A stretch of 64,000 nt of DNA, taken from positions 5,703,840 through 5,767,839 of the forward strand of contig OZ025276.1 of assembly GCA_964019165.1 (NCBI GenBank), given 5' to 3'. The notes under the pieces were generated by a model. The model saw only the letters and a program-made list of their open reading frames with translations, was not told where the DNA came from and did no database searches. This stretch comes from Mastigias papua. Its lineage: Eukaryota > Cnidaria > Scyphozoa > Rhizostomeae > Mastigiidae. Made by a program: the position numbers and the translations under genes. Shown here piece by piece: positions 63,980 through 64,000 of the stretch. Numbering within the stretch: position 1 is the stretch's first letter; every line of letters begins with the position of its first letter.

Positions 63980-64000
63980 ATGGCTCAGGCATTGCCTCCT
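63980..64000 (+). CDS. possible start of a Gypsy-type Gag, cut by window edge
   Basis: An ATG at 63980 begins MAQALPP, 54 bases after the putative LTR, and runs off the window end. The distance is right for Gag. Only seven codons are visible. Confidence 0.3.

Overview
The window is from a eukaryotic, AT-rich genome, almost certainly an invertebrate animal. It contains spliced genes with GT/AG introns, animal-type LINEs, BEL/Pao LTR elements, Penelope-like elements, a PIF/Harbinger transposon and Polinton-like (Maverick/adintovirus-related) remnants. Bacterial operon features are absent. I cannot place it more precisely; a cnidarian-like or other aquatic invertebrate host is a guess. Nearly all recognisable coding sequence belongs to mobile or virus-derived elements. 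Host sequence is probably limited to about 53.4-64 kb, where only two candidate host exons are seen.

The backbone of the left 52 kb is two diverged Polinton-like elements, both on the + strand. Copy A (1 to about 9.2 kb) has, in order: the end of a capsid-cluster protein, a small basic protein, a double-jelly-roll major-capsid-like gene, a pVI-like minor core protein with a PPxY motif, a broken adenain-type protease, and a long fibre-like module. That module has LamG-like domains at both ends and an adenovirus-shaft-like repeat in the middle. Copy B (about 16.1 to 51.7 kb) has an integrase C-terminal scrap, a decayed protein-primed-type family B DNA polymerase, a BRO-N gene, unknown conserved genes, then the same capsid-cluster protein, basic protein, capsid, pVI and protease order. 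All are damaged. Copy B has been stretched to about 35 kb by nested insertions.

The nested layers in copy B are as follows. A BEL/Pao element (29085-39864, near-identical LTRs, 5-bp duplication CACAT) lies inside the capsid-cluster gene and itself contains a near-full-length CR1-like LINE (32560-37210). A 9.1-kb insertion with CAGTGGCGG termini (39962-49062, AAGTA duplication) interrupts the same gene a few codons later. It contains a second BEL element (41002-47908, minus strand), a foldback MITE with a telomere-like core, and another long inverted repeat.

Between the two copies (9.5-16 kb) are a palindrome with hammerhead-ribozyme-like motifs, a minus-strand cluster of 27-residue ankyrin-like repeats of the kind familiar from giant viruses, and a LINE. 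A truncated relative of that LINE sits inside copy A. Penelope-like fragments, hammerhead-like motifs and very long (TA)n tracts dominate 16.4-26.5 kb and recur at 50.8-53.4 kb.

The right 12 kb holds a structurally complete Harbinger transposon (56884-59587, TAA duplications, 17-bp inverted ends). Its transposase (-) and MADF protein (+) genes have alternating exons. It lies between two possible host exons. Beyond it are a scrambled Copia fragment and, at the right edge, what looks like the start of a Gypsy-type LTR element.
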